A stretch of 64,000 nucleotides of DNA from Pseudocitrobacter faecalis (GCA_003315335.1 QNRL01000002.1:248001-312000); one strand, 5' to 3'; positions 9,496-21,536 are shown, numbered from the stretch's first letter. Made by a program: numbers and translations. Notes: generated from the sequence alone by a model not told the origin.

Positions 9496-11715
9496 GTGCC
9501 ATACATCCTGCTGTTTTTGCTCGCCCTTATTAGCACGCCGCTGCATGCAGTGACCATCCCCGGCGTCACATCAACGCCCAGCGACACTGCGGCCAGCGAA
9601 CCCGATGCCGCGCAGAAAAAAGCGGCCTATTCTGCGCTTGCCGATGTGCTGGAAAACGACACATCGCGTAAAGAACTGATTGAGCAGCTTCGACAAGCCG
9701 CAGCCACACCGCCCCCGGAAGCCGCGCCCACCCTCACGCCTCCAGAAGTGAAAGAGGAAAAAACGGTACTGGAAAACGTTACGGATGTGACGCGTCACTA
9801 CGGCGGCGAGTTCGCTACCCGCTTCGCCCAGCTATGGCGCAACATCTCTACCGCACCGCACAAACCGTTTCACACCGCGACCTTCTTCAATGCCGTGACC
9901 CATTTTCTGATGCTGGCAGCGCTGGTCTTTGCTTTTTATGGCCTGGTACGTCTGTGCGCCCTGCCGCTGTATCGCAAAATGGGGCGCTGGGGGCGGCACA
10001 AGAACCGTGACCGCAGTAACTGGTTGCAGCTTCCGGCGATGATTACCGGTGCACTAATTATCGACTTACTGCTACTGGCGCTGACGCTGTTTATTGGCCA
10101 GCTACTGAGCGACAATTTAAATGGCGGCAACAGCACCATCGCTTTCCAGCAGAGCCTTTTCCTCAACGCTTTTGCACTGATTGAGTTTTTCAAAGCCTTA
10201 TTGCGTCTGATTTTCTGCCCGCGCGTGCCGGATCTTCGTCCCTTTGCAATCACCGATGAAACTGCGCATTACTGGAACTTACGCCTTAGCGCACTGAGCA
10301 GTTTGATTGGCTACGGTTTGGTTGTCGCCGTGCCAATTATTTCCAATCAGGTCAACGTACAGGCGGGCGCGATGGCAAACGTCATCATTATGCTGTCCAT
10401 CACACTGTGGGCGTTGTATCTGATTTTCCACAATAAAAAAGCGATTACCGCCGGCTTACTACAGGTTGCCGACCGCTCGCTGGCGTTTTTCAGCCTGTTC
10501 ATCCGCGCCTTTGCGCTGGTGTGGCACTGGCTGGCGAGCGCTTACTTCATTGTATTGTTCTTCTTTTCACTGTTCGACCCGGGCAACAGCCTGAAGTTTA
10601 TGATGGGCGCGTCAGTGAAGAGCCTGGCGATTATGGGCATCGCCGCCTTTATTTCTGGCATCCTGTCACGCTGGATAGCCAAGACCATCACCCTGTCGCC
10701 GGAGACACAACGTAATTACCCGGAACTGCAAAAGCGGCTTAACGGCTGGCTGTCCGGCGCACTGAAAACCGCGCGCACGTTGGTTGTCTGTGTGGCGGTC
10801 ATGCTGCTGCTCAGCGCCTGGGGCTTATTCGATTTCTGGAGCTGGCTTCACCAGGGAGCGGGGGAGAAAACGGTGGATGTGCTTATCCGCATCGCCTTAA
10901 TTCTCTTCTTCTCCGCCGTCGGCTGGACGGTGCTTGCCAGCCTGATTGAGAACCGTCTGGCCTCGGATATTCATGGCCGACCGCTGCCCAGCGCGCGCAC
11001 GCGTACGCTTCTTACGCTGTTCCGTAACGCGTTAGCGGTGGTGATCAGCACCATTACGGTGATGATCCTGCTCTCTGAGATAGGCGTTAACATCGCACCG
11101 CTGCTGGCGGGTGCCGGGGCACTGGGGCTGGCTATCTCCTTCGGTGCACAGACACTGGTAAAAGATATTATTACCGGAGTGTTTATTCAGTTTGAGAATG
11201 GCATGAATACCGGCGATCTGGTCACCATCGGGCCGCTCACGGGTACGGTGGAACGCATGTCAATTCGTTCTGTGGGCGTCCGCCAGGATACCGGGGCGTA
11301 TCACATTATTCCGTGGTCATCGATAACCACCTTCGCCAACTTTGTACGCGGGATCGGTTCTGTGGTCGCAAACTACGATGTTGACCGGCATGAAGAGACG
11401 GAAAAAGCCAATCAGGCGCTCAAGGATGCGGTGGATGAGGTCATGCAGATGGAGGATATTCGTGGCCTGATTATTGGCGAGCCGTCGTTTGCCGGGATCG
11501 TCGGGCTCACCAATACCGCCTTTACGCTGCGCGTCACCTTTACCACGCTGCCGCTGAAACAGTGGTCGGTGCGCTTCGCGCTGGACAGCATGGTGAAAAA
11601 ACACTTTGATCTTGCGGGGGTGCGCCCACCGGTGCAGACGTATCAGGTGCTACCAGCCCCCACCAACGCAGCCCCGCCGGACGCGGGACTGCCGCCTGCT
11701 GAACCGACGCTTTAG
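9496..11715 (+). CDS. ybiO: Moderate-conductance mechanosensitive channel YbiO
   Basis: 739 residues, close to the 741 of E. coli YbiO, of the MscS superfamily. A signal peptide (residues 1-18, ending STPLHA) is followed by a periplasmic domain of about 120 residues, then roughly eleven membrane segments. The MscS core is at the C-terminal third: the pore helix [19 protein letters not shown] and the beta-domain [20 protein letters not shown]. It opens under membrane tension to release osmolytes. The GTG start at 9496 is chosen because GGAGGG lies at the right distance and because the signal peptide aligns with E. coli. Its end overlaps the convergent rlmF stop. Confidence 0.94.
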   Translation: MPYILLFLLALISTPLHAVTIPGVTSTPSDTAASEPDAAQKKAAYSALADVLENDTSRKELIEQLRQAAATPPPEAAPTLTPPEVKEEKTVLENVTDVTRHYGGEFATRFAQLWRNISTAPHKPFHTATFFNAVTHFLMLAALVFAFYGLVRLCALPLYRKMGRWGRHKNRDRSNWLQLPAMITGALIIDLLLLALTLFIGQLLSDNLNGGNSTIAFQQSLFLNAFALIEFFKALLRLIFCPRVPDLRPFAITDETAHYWNLRLSALSSLIGYGLVVAVPIISNQVNVQAGAMANVIIMLSITLWALYLIFHNKKAITAGLLQVADRSLAFFSLFIRAFALVWHWLASAYFIVLFFFSLFDPGNSLKFMMGASVKSLAIMGIAAFISGILSRWIAKTITLSPETQRNYPELQKRLNGWLSGALKTARTLVVCVAVMLLLSAWGLFDFWSWLHQGAGEKTVDVLIRIALILFFSAVGWTVLASLIENRLASDIHGRPLPSARTRTLLTLFRNALAVVISTITVMILLSEIGVNIAPLLAGAGALGLAISFGAQTLVKDIITGVFIQFENGMNTGDLVTIGPLTGTVERMSIRSVGVRQDTGAYHIIPWSSITTFANFVRGIGSVVANYDVDRHEETEKANQALKDAVDEVMQMEDIRGLIIGEPSFAGIVGLTNTAFTLRVTFTTLPLKQWSVRFALDSMVKKHFDLAGVRPPVQTYQVLPAPTNAAPPDAGLPPAEPTL

Positions 11716-12638
11716 CGTTTACGCGCCAGGAAGCGGCGGCGCTGCTCGTCGTTCATAAAGGTCCAGGCAATGAAGCGACTCTGCTTCTGCCCCTGGGCCA
11801 TCTCTTTTTTCACGACTTTTACCGCACCGACATCCGTCAATGCGCGGTAAAGTGGCGGCAGATTTTCCCCTTTCGACACCAGCGAGGTAAACCACATCAC
11901 CTGACGCGCGTAGTCACGGCTTTCGGCAATCATTTTTTTGATAAATGCCACTTCACCACCTTCGCACCACAGCTCCTGCTGCTGACCGCCAAAGTTCAGC
12001 GCGTCATCTCGCTCCTGGCCAAGATTGCGCCGTTTTCGCTCGCTTCCTGCCCGTGCAGATGCGGCAGAATCATGGAACGGCGGGTTGCACAGCGTGGCGT
12101 CGTACTGCTCATTCTTATGGATAATGCCATTGAACATGGATTCATTGTCTTTTTGTCGACGCAAACGAATCATGCGGGTCAGCGACGGGTTAGCGCTGAC
12201 AATCGCCTGCGCACTGGCAAACGCCTGAGGGTGCGTTTCGCTGCCGGTAAAGCGCCAGCGGTACTCATGCGCGCCAATCAGCGGATAAATACAGTTCGCG
12301 CCCACACCGATATCCAGCACATTTGCGCCCTGCACCACATTGCCGCTCTCATCGGTCAGCAGATCGGCCAGATGGTGGATGTAATCCGCACGCCCCGGAA
12401 CCGGCGGGCACAGGAAACCGTCAGGAATATCCCATGCACTCACGCCATAAAAATGCGCCAGCAGCGCTTTATTCAGGGTCTTCACCGCCTGCGGATCGGC
12501 AAAATTAATGGTCTGCTCTCCGGCCGGATTCAGAGTGATAAAATCACCCAGTTCCGGGCACGATTGACACAATGCGGTAAGGTCGTAGCGGTTATGGTGA
12601 CGGTTACGCGGGTGTAGACCCGGTTTTTGGGCATTCAT
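11712..12638 (-). CDS. rlmF: 23S rRNA (adenine1618-N6)-methyltransferase RlmF
   Basis: 308 residues, the same as E. coli RlmF (YbiN). The SAM-binding motif is [16 protein letters not shown] (about residue 103), and the N6-adenine catalytic motif is CNPPFHDS (about residue 185). It methylates A1618 in 23S rRNA during ribosome assembly. The ends [14 protein letters not shown] also match E. coli. The gene is convergent with ybiO, sharing four bases at the stop codons. Its promoter must lie in the short interval before the divergent flavin reductase gene at 12733. Confidence 0.95.
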   Translation of the reverse strand: MNAQKPGLHPRNRHHNRYDLTALCQSCPELGDFITLNPAGEQTINFADPQAVKTLNKALLAHFYGVSAWDIPDGFLCPPVPGRADYIHHLADLLTDESGNVVQGANVLDIGVGANCIYPLIGAHEYRWRFTGSETHPQAFASAQAIVSANPSLTRMIRLRRQKDNESMFNGIIHKNEQYDATLCNPPFHDSAASARAGSERKRRNLGQERDDALNFGGQQQELWCEGGEVAFIKKMIAESRDYARQVMWFTSLVSKGENLPPLYRALTDVGAVKVVKKEMAQGQKQSRFIAWTFMNDEQRRRFLARKR

Positions 12639-12732
12639 GACTTTCTCCTGTCTTAAGCGGCGTAAGATACCCGTTGACGGCGGCGCGGTAAATAAGGGAG
12701 TCTGGAATACCTTTGCAAATAACAGGTACGCT

Positions 12733-13350
12733 ATGTATTTCTACGAACCCTCACAGGGACATGGGCTGCCGCATGACCCGCTAAACGCCATTGTCGGGCC
12801 GCGCCCAATCGGCTGGATATCCTCGCAGGATGCGCAGGGAAAACGTAATCTCGCGCCCTACAGCTTTTTCAACTGCTTTAACTATCGTCCGCCCATTATC
12901 GGCTTTGCCAGCAGTGGCTGGAAAGATAGCGTGCAGAATATCATGGAAACCAAACAGTTCGTCTGGAACCTGACCACGCAGGATCTCGCCATCGCGATGA
13001 ATGAAACGTCCGCGACGTTGCCGCACGGGGAGGATGAATTTGTTCGCGCAGGCTTAACCGCCGTCCCCAGTCGCCTGGTTGATGCCCCACGCGTGGCGGA
13101 GAGCCCGGTCAATTTCGAGTGTCGCTTATCGCAATGCATTCAGCTCACCTCAGCCGACGGCACTGCCATTGATACCTGGCTGGTGCTGGGCGAAGTGGTT
13201 GGGATTCATATCGATGAGTCTCTGCTCGAGGAGGGCATCTATCAAACTGCCCGGGCAAAACCGGTGTTGCGGGCCGGCGGCCCATCCGCCTACTACACCA
13301 TCGATGAAGCACATCGTTTCGATCTCATCCGCCCGGACGCTCGCCGATAG
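12733..13350 (+). CDS. Flavin reductase-like, FMN-binding split-barrel protein
   Basis: 205 residues of the flavin reductase-like (flavoredoxin, DIM6/NTAB) family. Family features are [20 protein letters not shown] (about residues 26-45), [15 protein letters not shown] that packs on FMN, and [14 protein letters not shown]. The start at 12733 (MYFYEPSQG) follows an AGG-type ribosome binding site and gives the usual length; the frame stays open upstream to 12637 but would overlap rlmF. Substrate is unknown: members reduce flavin, act as flavoredoxins or bind other molecules. E. coli K-12 has no gene here between rlmF and mcbA. A terminator follows. Confidence 0.82.
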   Translation: MYFYEPSQGHGLPHDPLNAIVGPRPIGWISSQDAQGKRNLAPYSFFNCFNYRPPIIGFASSGWKDSVQNIMETKQFVWNLTTQDLAIAMNETSATLPHGEDEFVRAGLTAVPSRLVDAPRVAESPVNFECRLSQCIQLTSADGTAIDTWLVLGEVVGIHIDESLLEEGIYQTARAKPVLRAGGPSAYYTIDEAHRFDLIRPDARR

Positions 13351-13355
13351 CTTTA

Positions 13356-13386
13356 AAATCAGCCACTTGTATGTGGCTGATTTGTC
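13356..13386 (+). terminator. Terminator after the flavin reductase-like gene
   Basis: AAATCAGCCAC (13356-13366) pairs with GTGGCTGATTT (13373-13383), an 11-bp stem ending in a short T run, six bases after the stop codon. Confidence 0.75.
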
Positions 13387-13509
13387 AGTATTTCGTCAAC
13401 TTAATTCATTCAAAAAAGCCACCTGTCTTGCGCGATTTTTTGCGGATAACGCCTCTTCACCACCGCCTACACTTACAGAGTTACCCCGTCGTAACTGGAG
13501 GATGTACTT

Positions 13510-13773
13510 ATGAAGAAGTGTCTCGCCCTGCTTGTCGCAGGCGCGTTTGCCGTCGTTACCTTCTCTGCCATCGCCGCTCCGCAATCTCTTGATGGTGATA
13601 ACACCGGGCAACTCCGCCCGGCCGGTACCGTCTCTGCCTCCGGCGCCAGTTCCCTTGACGATCTCCAGGCAAAACTGGCGGAAAAAGCCCAGAAAGAGGG
13701 GGCGAAAGGGTTCGTGGTTGAATCCGCAAGCGGCAATAACAAGATGTTTGGTACAGCGACTATTTATAAATAA
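13510..13773 (+). CDS. mcbA: DUF1471 (YdgH/BhsA/McbA-like) periplasmic protein McbA
   Basis: 87 residues. A signal peptide (residues 1-23, ending SAIAA) precedes a DUF1471 domain: GTVSASGASSLDDLQAKLAE, KGFVVESASGNNKMFGTATI and the C-terminal YK. The sequence GQLRPAGTVSA and overall match identify it as McbA (YbiM), which in E. coli lies at the same place beside rlmF and affects colanic acid production and biofilm under McbR control. It is a small, secreted stress-type protein. The ribosome binding site is TGGAGGA. A second DUF1471 paralogue is at 26568-26828. Confidence 0.92.
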   Translation: MKKCLALLVAGAFAVVTFSAIAAPQSLDGDNTGQLRPAGTVSASGASSLDDLQAKLAEKAQKEGAKGFVVESASGNNKMFGTATIYK

Positions 13774-14174
13774 TGGCTTCACACATCCATTTCCCTGCCC
13801 GATAGCCCCGCGTCGGGCAGTTTCATATCATTTCCCAAAACCAAATATGTTTAACGCGTTCATCTTGTCCGAGCGCCATCTTCAATACAATACGTTGATA
13901 AAATACGCGTATAATAAAGCTAATTGTATTTAGTTTTCACTTCTGCCTGCAGGAATACATTAATATTATTAAATAATTCACCACCGTAACTTCTCAGCGT
14001 ATACAATTCGTCGCTAAACGACACGACAATTCACAGCTTGTAAATTCAACACTGATGATAAAAATTTAACACTATGGGATGACGCCCCCCGCAACAGTGT
14101 ATTTACGTTCAGGGAAGGAATTTATATACTTCCTGCACAAAGGATTTATTCAACGTCATACAAGGCACATAACA
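13774..14174. other. Gap between mcbA and the DUF1090 gene, with terminator
   Basis: CTGCCCGA (13795-13802) and TCGGGCAG (13813-13820) followed by TTT form a terminator for mcbA. The remaining 350 bases are AT-rich (for example ATAATAAAGCTAATTGTATT near 13911) and probably hold the promoter of the next gene. A frame is open upstream to 14079 but has no ribosome binding site or family match. No other gene is seen. This is the left boundary of the accessory block. Confidence 0.6.
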
Positions 14175-14564
14175 ATGTTTTCTCAAAAAAAGTTCATCCC
14201 TGCATTGCTTCTTATCGCTCCTCTGTTTGCTACCGCCACACATGCCGAAGTACAAACCGGCTGTGCCGCTAAAAAGCAGGAAATTGAAAGACAAATTGAT
14301 TACGCCAAAACGCACGGCAACCAACACCGTGTAAATGGCCTTGAAAAGGCGTTGAGCGAGGTCAATCGTAATTGTACTGATAGTTCTTTGCGTAAAGATC
14401 GCGAGCAAAAAATTAAAGAAAAAGAGCGTAAAGTTGCAGAACGCACCGAGGAATTAAAGGAAGCCCGTGAGACGGGAAATCAGGAAAAAATCGGCAAAAA
14501 AAGTAAGAAACTGGAAGAAGCGAAAGCTGAACTTGCCGAAGCACGTGCAGCATTAAATAAATAA
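14175..14564 (+). CDS. DUF1090 (YqjC-like) periplasmic protein
   Basis: 129 residues. The signal peptide (about residues 1-24, ending ATATHA) precedes EVQTGCAAKKQEIERQIDYA, the DUF1090 start with the first of two conserved Cys. The motif HRVNGLEKALSEVNRNCTD contains the second Cys; the pair could form a disulfide. The C-terminal half is a very charged Lys/Glu helix (KERKVAERTEELKEAR and onward) that is probably a coiled coil. E. coli YqjC has the same architecture but lies elsewhere in that genome. Function is unknown. The gene is monocistronic, with a strong terminator after it, and stands between mcbA and the glucoside block. Confidence 0.82.
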   Translation: MFSQKKFIPALLLIAPLFATATHAEVQTGCAAKKQEIERQIDYAKTHGNQHRVNGLEKALSEVNRNCTDSSLRKDREQKIKEKERKVAERTEELKEARETGNQEKIGKKSKKLEEAKAELAEARAALNK

Positions 14565-14570
14565 CGCCCA

Positions 14571-14607
14571 AAAATAACCCCATCATACTCCGATGGGGTT
14601 ATTTTAT
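14571..14607. terminator. Bidirectional terminator between DUF1090 gene and glucosidase gene
   Basis: AAAATAACCCCATC (14571-14584) and GATGGGGTTATTTT (14592-14605) make a 14-bp perfect stem with a 7-base loop. A and T runs at its ends allow termination on both strands. Confidence 0.88.
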
Positions 14608-14625
14608 TATCTTCTTCTATAGCGG

Positions 14626-17929
<3,304 letters not shown>

Positions 17930-17932
17930 TCA

Positions 17933-18007
17933 AATAAAAAAACCTGATCATCAGCGAAGCATCTCCACTGATGTATCAGGTTTTGCCTGCTTAAGCAGTA
18001 ACAATCC
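17933..18007 (-). promoter_or_regulatory. RAT antiterminator and terminator switch 1 (before EIIBCA)
   Basis: On the minus strand GGATTGTTACTGC starts at 18007 and runs to GCAGGCAAAACC ending at 17979, a 29-base match to the BglG/LicT RNA antiterminator target. Its 3' end overlaps the first arm of a terminator: AAACCTGAT (17983-17975) pairs with ATCAGGTTT (17949-17941), extended by an inner stem (CATCAG/CTGATG), and is followed by a U-tract (17942-17934). Binding by the antiterminator would prevent the terminator from forming. Its position between the SurE-type gene and EIIBCA gives separate control of the downstream pair. Confidence 0.9.
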
Positions 18008-18035
18008 TTTATGTCTCTTCCGGCGCGAGGTAAAA

Positions 18036-18905
18036 CTATTTTTTCAACATCTTTTCATATTGCGCCTGATATTGCGGGGCGTTCCACGCGCCATCAATCA
18101 ACGTATAGGTGATGTAACCTTTATTTAGCCAGCCCGAATCAGTGTCATCCTGAGTATTATTTAAAGATGCCGGATTAATCGTCTGCTTAGCGGTTCCGTC
18201 AGGCAAAATGTCATAGCCAATCTGTGGCGTAGGGAACATTTCATTTTCAACGAAGTGAACACCTCTAATTTGTTCTTTTGGCAGCGGCGGATAGTTAATG
18301 CTTAACCCGGAACCTTTCGGCAATAAAGCGCTGCCGGATACCGATTTGTCGTTAAGTTTCCCCACCACCTCAACGACGTAATCAATCGCATCAGGCCAGT
18401 ATTTATGTGTACTTGGCCATTTGTTTTTCATTTCATCTTCGGTATAGATGTAGCCAATGCTGGCGGCAATCGCCGGGAAACCATAGCGAATAGCGCGTGC
18501 GGCGGCGCTCACGGTACCGGAATTCACCTGCGCCATCCCGGTGTTCGGGCCATCATTAACGCCAGAAATAACCAGATCGGGAGGATTATCTTTCAACAGC
18601 CCCTGCAGGCCAAAATCGACGGAATCCGCCGGCGTACCCGGGAAGCAGTAACGTTTATCGGCGACTTTTTTAACGTCAAAAACCTTACCGGTTTTGAACG
18701 TTATCGCAGAGCCAATACCGCTTTGATTGGTCGCCGGGGCAACCATCCAGGCGTCATAACCTTTTTGAGTAAGCTTTTCCTGAAGCTGGATGCTGCCGGG
18801 AGATTCACAGCCGTCATCATTCACAATCAGAATTTTTAGCTGATCGGCAGAAACTGTAAAACTTATCGCGGAAATCAGCGCGGCGGCAATTAACGTTATC
18901 TTCAT
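18036..18905 (-). CDS. SurE-type 5'/3'-nucleotidase family protein with signal peptide
   Basis: 289 residues. A Sec signal peptide (residues 1-20, ending TVSA) is followed by the SurE fold. Active-site motifs are intact: IVNDDG (residues 27-32, metal-binding Asp30 and Asp31), APATNQSG (56-63, Ser62 equivalent to Ser39 of E. coli SurE), and SGVNDGPNTG (114-123). VNSGTVSAAARAIRYGFPAI also matches. SurE enzymes are usually cytoplasmic nucleoside monophosphatases with side activity on polyphosphate; the signal peptide places this one in the periplasm. The ATG at 18905 follows AGGAGC. RAT switch 2 lies upstream and RAT switch 1 downstream, so it belongs to the glucoside regulon. Its true substrate is unknown. 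Confidence 0.88.
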   Translation of the reverse strand: MKITLIAAALISAISFTVSADQLKILIVNDDGCESPGSIQLQEKLTQKGYDAWMVAPATNQSGIGSAITFKTGKVFDVKKVADKRYCFPGTPADSVDFGLQGLLKDNPPDLVISGVNDGPNTGMAQVNSGTVSAAARAIRYGFPAIAASIGYIYTEDEMKNKWPSTHKYWPDAIDYVVEVVGKLNDKSVSGSALLPKGSGLSINYPPLPKEQIRGVHFVENEMFPTPQIGYDILPDGTAKQTINPASLNNTQDDTDSGWLNKGYITYTLIDGAWNAPQYQAQYEKMLKK

Positions 18906-18942
18906 CGTAGCTCCTGTTATCTCTGGGGGATAAATACAATGC

Positions 18943-19016
18943 AAAAAAAAACCTAAGGCCCCTGCTGCAACGTGTGCAGAAAGTGCCTTAGGTTTTGCCT
19001 GAATCAGTAACAATCC
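18943..19016 (-). promoter_or_regulatory. RAT antiterminator and terminator switch 2 (before the SurE-type gene)
   Basis: On the minus strand GGATTGTTACTG (from 19016) is followed by ATT and CAGGCAAAACC (to 18991), a RAT with a shorter loop than switches 1 and 3. It overlaps a terminator whose arms are AAACCTAAGGC (18995-18985) and GCCTTAGGTTT (18959-18949), followed by seven or more U residues. The gene start is about 38 bases beyond the U-tract. Confidence 0.88.
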
Positions 19017-19076
19017 CGAGTTGCTAACGAAAATACGTCTTGTCGGTGATTACGTCCAGACGGTGAAATGGTTTTT

Positions 19077-19171
19077 TGTGATAACGATCACCTTTCTTTG
19101 CATATTACGCCATTCCGTGACGTGCTCTCAAAATTAAGAAGTGAGATATTCCTGATATGAGGAGGATCACA
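19077..19171. promoter_or_regulatory. Two CRP-like sites in the divergent promoter region
   Basis: TGTGA-TAACGA-TCACC at 19077-19092 matches the CRP consensus TGTGA-N6-TCACA in nine of ten positions. TATGA-GGAGGA-TCACA at 19156-19171 also matches in nine of ten. They lie between RAT switch 2 (minus strand unit) and RAT switch 3 (plus strand unit), so each divergent promoter could have its own site. This predicts glucose repression. Confidence 0.7.
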
Positions 19172-19238
19172 TTTATATACTTCACCGTTATAAATCTGAT
19201 GCACGAAATAAATATTAGTGGTAATGTCCGCTGAAACT

Positions 19239-19324
19239 GGATTGTTACTGTTTCAACAGGCAAAACCTACGTTTTCTTCTCTCCCTCTCTATTGGGAACA
19301 AGAAGAGCACGTAGGTTTTTTTTT
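19239..19324 (+). promoter_or_regulatory. RAT antiterminator and terminator switch 3 (before the phosphatase-porin unit)
   Basis: GGATTGTTACTG (19239-19250), loop TTTCAA, and CAGGCAAAACC (to 19267) form the RAT. It overlaps a terminator with arms AAACCTACGT (19263-19272) and ACGTAGGTTT (19308-19317), further extended by TCTTCT/AGAAGA, followed by a run of T residues to 19324. The first gene of the unit starts at 19348. Confidence 0.9.
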
Positions 19325-19347
19325 GGCTAAAAAAGGACGACGCAACA

Positions 19348-20145
19348 ATGAAAAGATGGTTACTCAGTGTATTAATGGTGGTTACCGCCACTGCAAGCCC
19401 AACGATCCTGGCGCAGGTTAATGATAAAAACAGCCAGGATGAGGCTATTAATATCTATTTTGCTCGCCATGGTAAAACACTGCTTAATACGTTAGATCGC
19501 GTTCAGGGGTGGGCCGATTCACCGCTCACTCCAGAAGGTAAAGAGGTTGCCCGTTATTTAGGCGAAGGATTGAAAGACATTAAATTTGACCGTTTTTATT
19601 CCAGCGATGCCGGGCGCCAGCGCGAAACCATGGCGGTTATTCTTCAGCAGGCTGGCGTAACAAATTATCATCTGACGGAACTGAAAGGTTTACGCGAAGC
19701 CTTTTTTGGTAGTTTTGAAGGTGGCTATAACAAAGATATGGCCAATGCTGGCGCGCATGAATTAGGATTGAGCGATGCGAAAGCACTGTTTACCGCGATG
19801 AAATCAGGTACGCTGCCGGTAAAAGACAACCAAAATGCGCTGGCGAAGGCAGATCCGCAGCATCTGGCTGAAAACTATGAGCAGGTGAAAACCCGCACCC
19901 AGGCAGCGCTGGACACCATTGTTGAAACGGCGAAAAAAGAAGGCGACAAAAATATTCTGGCGATCTCGTCCGGGACATCAATGCAGATAATGATCTCCGA
20001 TCTGACCGATAATCCGGCCAAAAATCTGCCGCTCACCAATGCCGCAGTCGTCAAAATCACCTATAAAGATGGCAAATATAGCGTACCTGAAATTGGCACG
20101 ATGAAGTATGTCGAGGCCGGTAAAAAGGCGCTCAGCAACAAATAA
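19348..20145 (+). CDS. Secreted histidine phosphatase superfamily protein with altered active site
   Basis: 265 residues. A signal peptide (residues 1-22, ending TILA) suggests a periplasmic protein. The branch-1 histidine phosphatase fold is clear: YFARHGKTL with nucleophile His41, VQGWADSPLTPEG, the Arg motif YSSDAGRQRETM (Arg90), and LREAFFGSFEG with the usual acidic residue. The second catalytic His, normally in a V-S-H-G motif near the C-terminus, is replaced: the sequence reads AISSGTSMQ (Ser208). Activity may therefore be changed or lost. The ATG follows AAGGACG. RAT switch 3 precedes it and the porin gene follows 80 bases later without a clear terminator, so the two are probably co-transcribed. 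Confidence 0.87.
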   Translation: MKRWLLSVLMVVTATASPTILAQVNDKNSQDEAINIYFARHGKTLLNTLDRVQGWADSPLTPEGKEVARYLGEGLKDIKFDRFYSSDAGRQRETMAVILQQAGVTNYHLTELKGLREAFFGSFEGGYNKDMANAGAHELGLSDAKALFTAMKSGTLPVKDNQNALAKADPQHLAENYEQVKTRTQAALDTIVETAKKEGDKNILAISSGTSMQIMISDLTDNPAKNLPLTNAAVVKITYKDGKYSVPEIGTMKYVEAGKKALSNK

Positions 20146-20225
20146 ACGCTTTCTCTTTTTTATTTTGGCCGTTTGCAGTGTCTCCTCTGTCACAATTGCT
20201 GCGACGGTCCTTTTTTCAGGAACGG

Positions 20226-21536
20226 ATGATGCTTAAGTATATTACTCTCACGTTGTTAACGTGCGGGCTTTCTTCGCCCGTTTGGGCAAGCAAGAACGCT
20301 TTCTTGAATGATGCATTTTTCACAGACTCACAGCTCACGCTATCAGCAAAGAACTACTGGAAATACCTGAAAGAAGAAAACGCTAACCCCAAGCATGTAC
20401 ATAACGCATGGGGCCAGGGCTTTGCCGCAGATTATCAATCTGGCTATTTCGCCGATATCATTGGTTTTGATGTCACTTATTATAGCGCCATCAAATTAGG
20501 GGCCAGTGATTATTTTAACTCGCGCGGCGTACTCTATAATAATGGAACGGGTAACAATAAAAACAATGCTGAAGGATATTCAAAGTTCGGACAACGAAAC
20601 ATTAAGCTGAAATATGCTATTGAGGATTTGCAGCTCAATGCGCGTTGGGGATGGCAGATGCTGAAAAACTATGGCGTCATCTCGACGTCAACACGTCTCT
20701 CCCCGACGACCTACTCAGGCATCAGTGGAGGTATAAATTATGGACAGCTTACCCTACGCGGTGCGTGGATGGAAAATTCCATGGACCGAAACTCGCCGGA
20801 TAAAAAACAGTTTCAGACCAACACCGGCAAAGATATTGGCTATCTGACAAGCGGTGAAATTCTCTGGAAAAGTGACGGGTTCGATGCGCAGTATGCCTGG
20901 GGAGAAAGCAAAAACTATTTACAACGCCACATCCTGTTCACGCAACTTCGTCCGACCTCTGACTGGACAATCGGCACACAAATTTATGGCACGCATGCGC
21001 AGGAAGCGTACCGCGCAATGCCAGCAAATAAGCGAGATTTTGATAATAACGCCTGGCACTTCGCCGTGGATGCCACCTGGAAAGGCGAGCGCTGGAGCAG
21101 TAAATCGGGAATCGGTTATACCGACGCTCAAAAAGCCAACGAAGTGGGATTTTATCCACGTCATATGAGTAAGAATTCGCGCGGCACCTTTATCTCGATG
21201 GCTTATGCGGGTGACGATTATCTGCGTGACGGCGAACTGATGTTTGCCAACATGACTGAATATCGCTTAACGCCTAATCTGGGCGTGGGTCTGGCTGGGA
21301 ATATTGGGCAGTTTAATTATAAAGGCAATCACGTACGCAGCGGGGAGCTCAATGCTTTTACCCGTTGGGCACCCACTGATGCGTACTTCAAAAACTTCAC
21401 CTTTTGGGCGATGTTCGGGCCTGGCTGGTCGTATAAAGCGAGCGGGAAAACACCTGTACTCACTAACGGTCATTATACCCGCACCCATACATTATCGGCA
21501 GAAGTCATTATGGAATATCGATTCAGGTTATTCTGA
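20226..21536 (+). CDS. OprD/ChiP-like outer membrane porin
   Basis: 436 residues from the first of two adjacent ATGs (20226 or 20229), after AGGAACGG. The signal peptide ends PVWA before SKNAFLNDAFF. The mature part shows the OprD-family start (DSQLTLSAKNYWKYL, GFAADYQSGYFADIIGFDVT), alternating aromatic beta-strands throughout, and a C-terminal Phe after EVIMEYRFRL, the barrel-insertion signal. E. coli ChiP (chitoporin) belongs to the same family. BglH, the usual porin of bgl operons, is a LamB-type protein, so this locus uses a different porin class. It presumably lets the inducing solute cross the outer membrane. Codon use looks more AT-rich than in the backbone genes. Confidence 0.82.
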   Translation: MMLKYITLTLLTCGLSSPVWASKNAFLNDAFFTDSQLTLSAKNYWKYLKEENANPKHVHNAWGQGFAADYQSGYFADIIGFDVTYYSAIKLGASDYFNSRGVLYNNGTGNNKNNAEGYSKFGQRNIKLKYAIEDLQLNARWGWQMLKNYGVISTSTRLSPTTYSGISGGINYGQLTLRGAWMENSMDRNSPDKKQFQTNTGKDIGYLTSGEILWKSDGFDAQYAWGESKNYLQRHILFTQLRPTSDWTIGTQIYGTHAQEAYRAMPANKRDFDNNAWHFAVDATWKGERWSSKSGIGYTDAQKANEVGFYPRHMSKNSRGTFISMAYAGDDYLRDGELMFANMTEYRLTPNLGVGLAGNIGQFNYKGNHVRSGELNAFTRWAPTDAYFKNFTFWAMFGPGWSYKASGKTPVLTNGHYTRTHTLSAEVIMEYRFRLF

